64,000 nt of DNA from SVEL01 sp045126475 (GTDB taxonomy: Bacteria; Bacillota; Clostridia; Lachnospirales; Lachnospiraceae): positions 17,824 to 81,823 of the forward strand of contig JBGVOL010000073.1 in the NCBI GenBank assembly GCA_045126475.1. Reading direction: 5' to 3'. Below are positions 62,840-64,000 of the stretch, piece by piece (position 1 is the first letter of the stretch; every line of letters starts with the position of its first letter). The translations under genes and the position numbers were made by a program. The notes beneath the pieces are model-generated. The model was given only the letters and a program-made list of their open reading frames with translations, was not told where the DNA came from and searched no databases.

Positions 62840-64000
62840 TTATTTCCCAAAACTGTCTCTTACCGGCTCACTTGTCAAATCCACACCCAGTTTCTTAAAT
62901 GTCTTGATATCAACATCGGAAAGCATATCTGATGTGTGTACCTGGCATCCCATAAGCTTCGGAAGCTGCTCCATTGCCTTTTTCGCATTTTCATCATCTA
63001 TAGCTGAAAGTGCAAGTGCTATAAGAGCCTCGTCTGAATGGAGTCTCGGGTTTTTACTGCCAAGGTAGTCAGTCTTAAGGCTCTGAATAGGCTCAAATGC
63101 CTTTGGCGATATAAGATGTACATTGTCATCGATGCCGCCGAGATATTTAAGTGCATTTAATATAAGTGCTGCTGATGCACCCATGAAATCTGTTGTCTTT
63201 GATGTAATGATTGTTCCGTCAGCAAGCTCGATTGCAGCCGTAGGAACACCGATTTTCTCTGCTCTTTCCTTTGCCGCAACTGTTACCTTTCTGTCATCAG
63301 TTGTAATCTTTGCCTGCTTCATTATAAGCTCAATCTTGTAGACTTCGTTTTCCACATTATCGCCCTGTGCCATCTGTACAAGTGACTTATAATATCTTCT
63401 GATTATCTCCATATTTGATGCCTCGCTTACAGCCTCATCATCAAATATACATTTTCCTGCCATGTTTACACCCATGTCTGTAGGTGACTTGTATGGGTTC
63501 TCTCCGTAAATCTGCTCAAATACGGCATTGAGTACAGGGAATATCTCAATATCCCTGTTGTAATTTACCGTTGTCTCACCATATGCCTCAAGATGGAACG
63601 GGTCAATCATATTTACGTCATTTAAGTCAGCCGTAGCTGCCTCATAAGCTAAGTTTACCGGATGCTTAAGCGGCAGATTCCATATAGGGAATGTCTCAAA
63701 TTTGGCATACCCTGCCTTGACACCTCTCTTGTGCTCATGGTAAAGCTGTGAAAGACATGTTGCCATCTTTCCGCTTCCCGGTCCCGGTGCAGTGACAACG
63801 ACAAGAGGTCTTGTTGTCTCAATATAATCATTCTTTCCAAATCCCTCATCGCTTACGATGTGAGCCACATTTGTCGGGTATCCCTCTATAACATAATGTC
63901 TGTATACCTTAATATTCTTCTTTTCAAGCTTTTCTTTAAAGGCATCTGCCGAAGACTGGCCTGCGTACTTTGTCACAACCACGCTGCCTACATACAGACC
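62840..64000 (-). CDS. DUF1846 protein, partial
   Basis: The frame continues past the right edge of the window (upstream residues GLYVGSVVVTKYAG are visible), so the N-terminal 110 or so of about 500 residues are missing; the ATG-initiated part begins at 63982. The DUF1846 layout is seen in VVVTAPGPGSGKMATCLSQL, a P-loop-like site, YAKFETFPIWNLPLKHPVNL and NDVNMIDPFHLEAYGETTVN. Structures show a two-domain protein with a P-loop-like region, but no function is established. It converges with lepA. Confidence 0.9.
   Translation of the reverse strand, partial: GLYVGSVVVTKYAGQSSADAFKEKLEKKNIKVYRHYVIEGYPTNVAHIVSDEGFGKNDYIETTRPLVVVTAPGPGSGKMATCLSQLYHEHKRGVKAGYAKFETFPIWNLPLKHPVNLAYEAATADLNDVNMIDPFHLEAYGETTVNYNRDIEIFPVLNAVFEQIYGENPYKSPTDMGVNMAGKCIFDDEAVSEASNMEIIRRYYKSLVQMAQGDNVENEVYKIELIMKQAKITTDDRKVTVAAKERAEKIGVPTAAIELADGTIITSKTTDFMGASAALILNALKYLGGIDDNVHLISPKAFEPIQSLKTDYLGSKNPRLHSDEALIALALSAIDDENAKKAMEQLPKLMGCQVHTSDMLSDVDIKTFKKLGVDLTSEPVRDSFGK

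Overview
The window is an AT-rich chromosomal segment from a Gram-positive anaerobe of the class Clostridia, most likely family Lachnospiraceae. The evidence is strong Shine-Dalgarno sites (GGAGG-type) before almost every gene, Cys-lipoprotein solute-binding proteins, a T-box leader, HrcA/CIRCE control of chaperones, a VanZ-like protein, a DUF1846 protein and an LPXTG-like surface protein. This is a family-level inference; no rRNA or tRNA gene is present. About 50 genes are visible, nearly all on the minus strand; plus-strand genes are an AraC regulator, a broken Rpn nuclease gene, a small Asp-rich protein gene and lepA.

Layout. 1-14.8 kb: alpha-glucan utilisation locus with a GH13 lipoprotein (cut by the window edge), two different solute-binding lipoproteins, a MalF/MalG permease pair, a YesM/YesN-type two-component system, glycogen/maltodextrin phosphorylase, an oligo-1,6-glucosidase and a divergent AraC regulator. 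14.8-15.4 kb: a gene-free composite palindromic element. 15.4-19.9 kb: a GNAT gene, then a T-box-controlled operon of GNAT, thrS and an auxin-efflux-type carrier. 19.9-21.9 kb: Y-family DNA polymerase, an overlapping YolD-like gene, and VanZ. 22.1-29.1 kb: an accessory island with Phd/RelE, DUF3990 plus XRE, a YaaC-like protein behind a small ORF, a Panacea-domain antitoxin with a GNAT-like partner, an XRE regulator whose promoter and start region occurs three times, and a gutted Rpn nuclease gene. 29.3-31.5 kb: two G3E-type P-loop proteins, one with three Cys/His metal-binding repeats and one fused to a YcgQ-like domain. 31.6-38.3 kb: an AAA/DUF4143 ATPase, then an operon of two ABC exporters flanking a DUF1854 protein. 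38.6-42.4 kb: a chemotaxis receptor and a GGDEF-EAL protein. 42.6-52.7 kb: guaB, groES-groEL, ogg, a HAD phosphatase, and glnS with two Cys-rich proteins. 54-59 kb: hrcA-grpE-dnaK-dnaJ. 59.1-60.7 kb: surface protein. 60.9-64 kb: lepA and a partial DUF1846 gene.

How it works together. In the first locus, surface amylase, ABC uptake, phosphorolysis and intracellular glucosidase form a route from extracellular starch or glycogen to glucose and glucose-1-phosphate, with both a two-component system and an AraC regulator available for control. HrcA encoded near 58 kb should control both its own operon and groESL near 46 kb, since both carry perfect CIRCE inverted repeats placed just downstream of good promoters. 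The accessory island is the most unusual section: three candidate toxin-antitoxin pairs, two readable promoter-operator arrangements, and repeated regulator starts that suggest either a small local regulon or repeated recombination at one promoter. Unusual features elsewhere are very long perfect or near-perfect hairpins, an hrcA promoter whose -35 lies in the loop of the upstream terminator, and a transporter gene placed under Thr T-box control.
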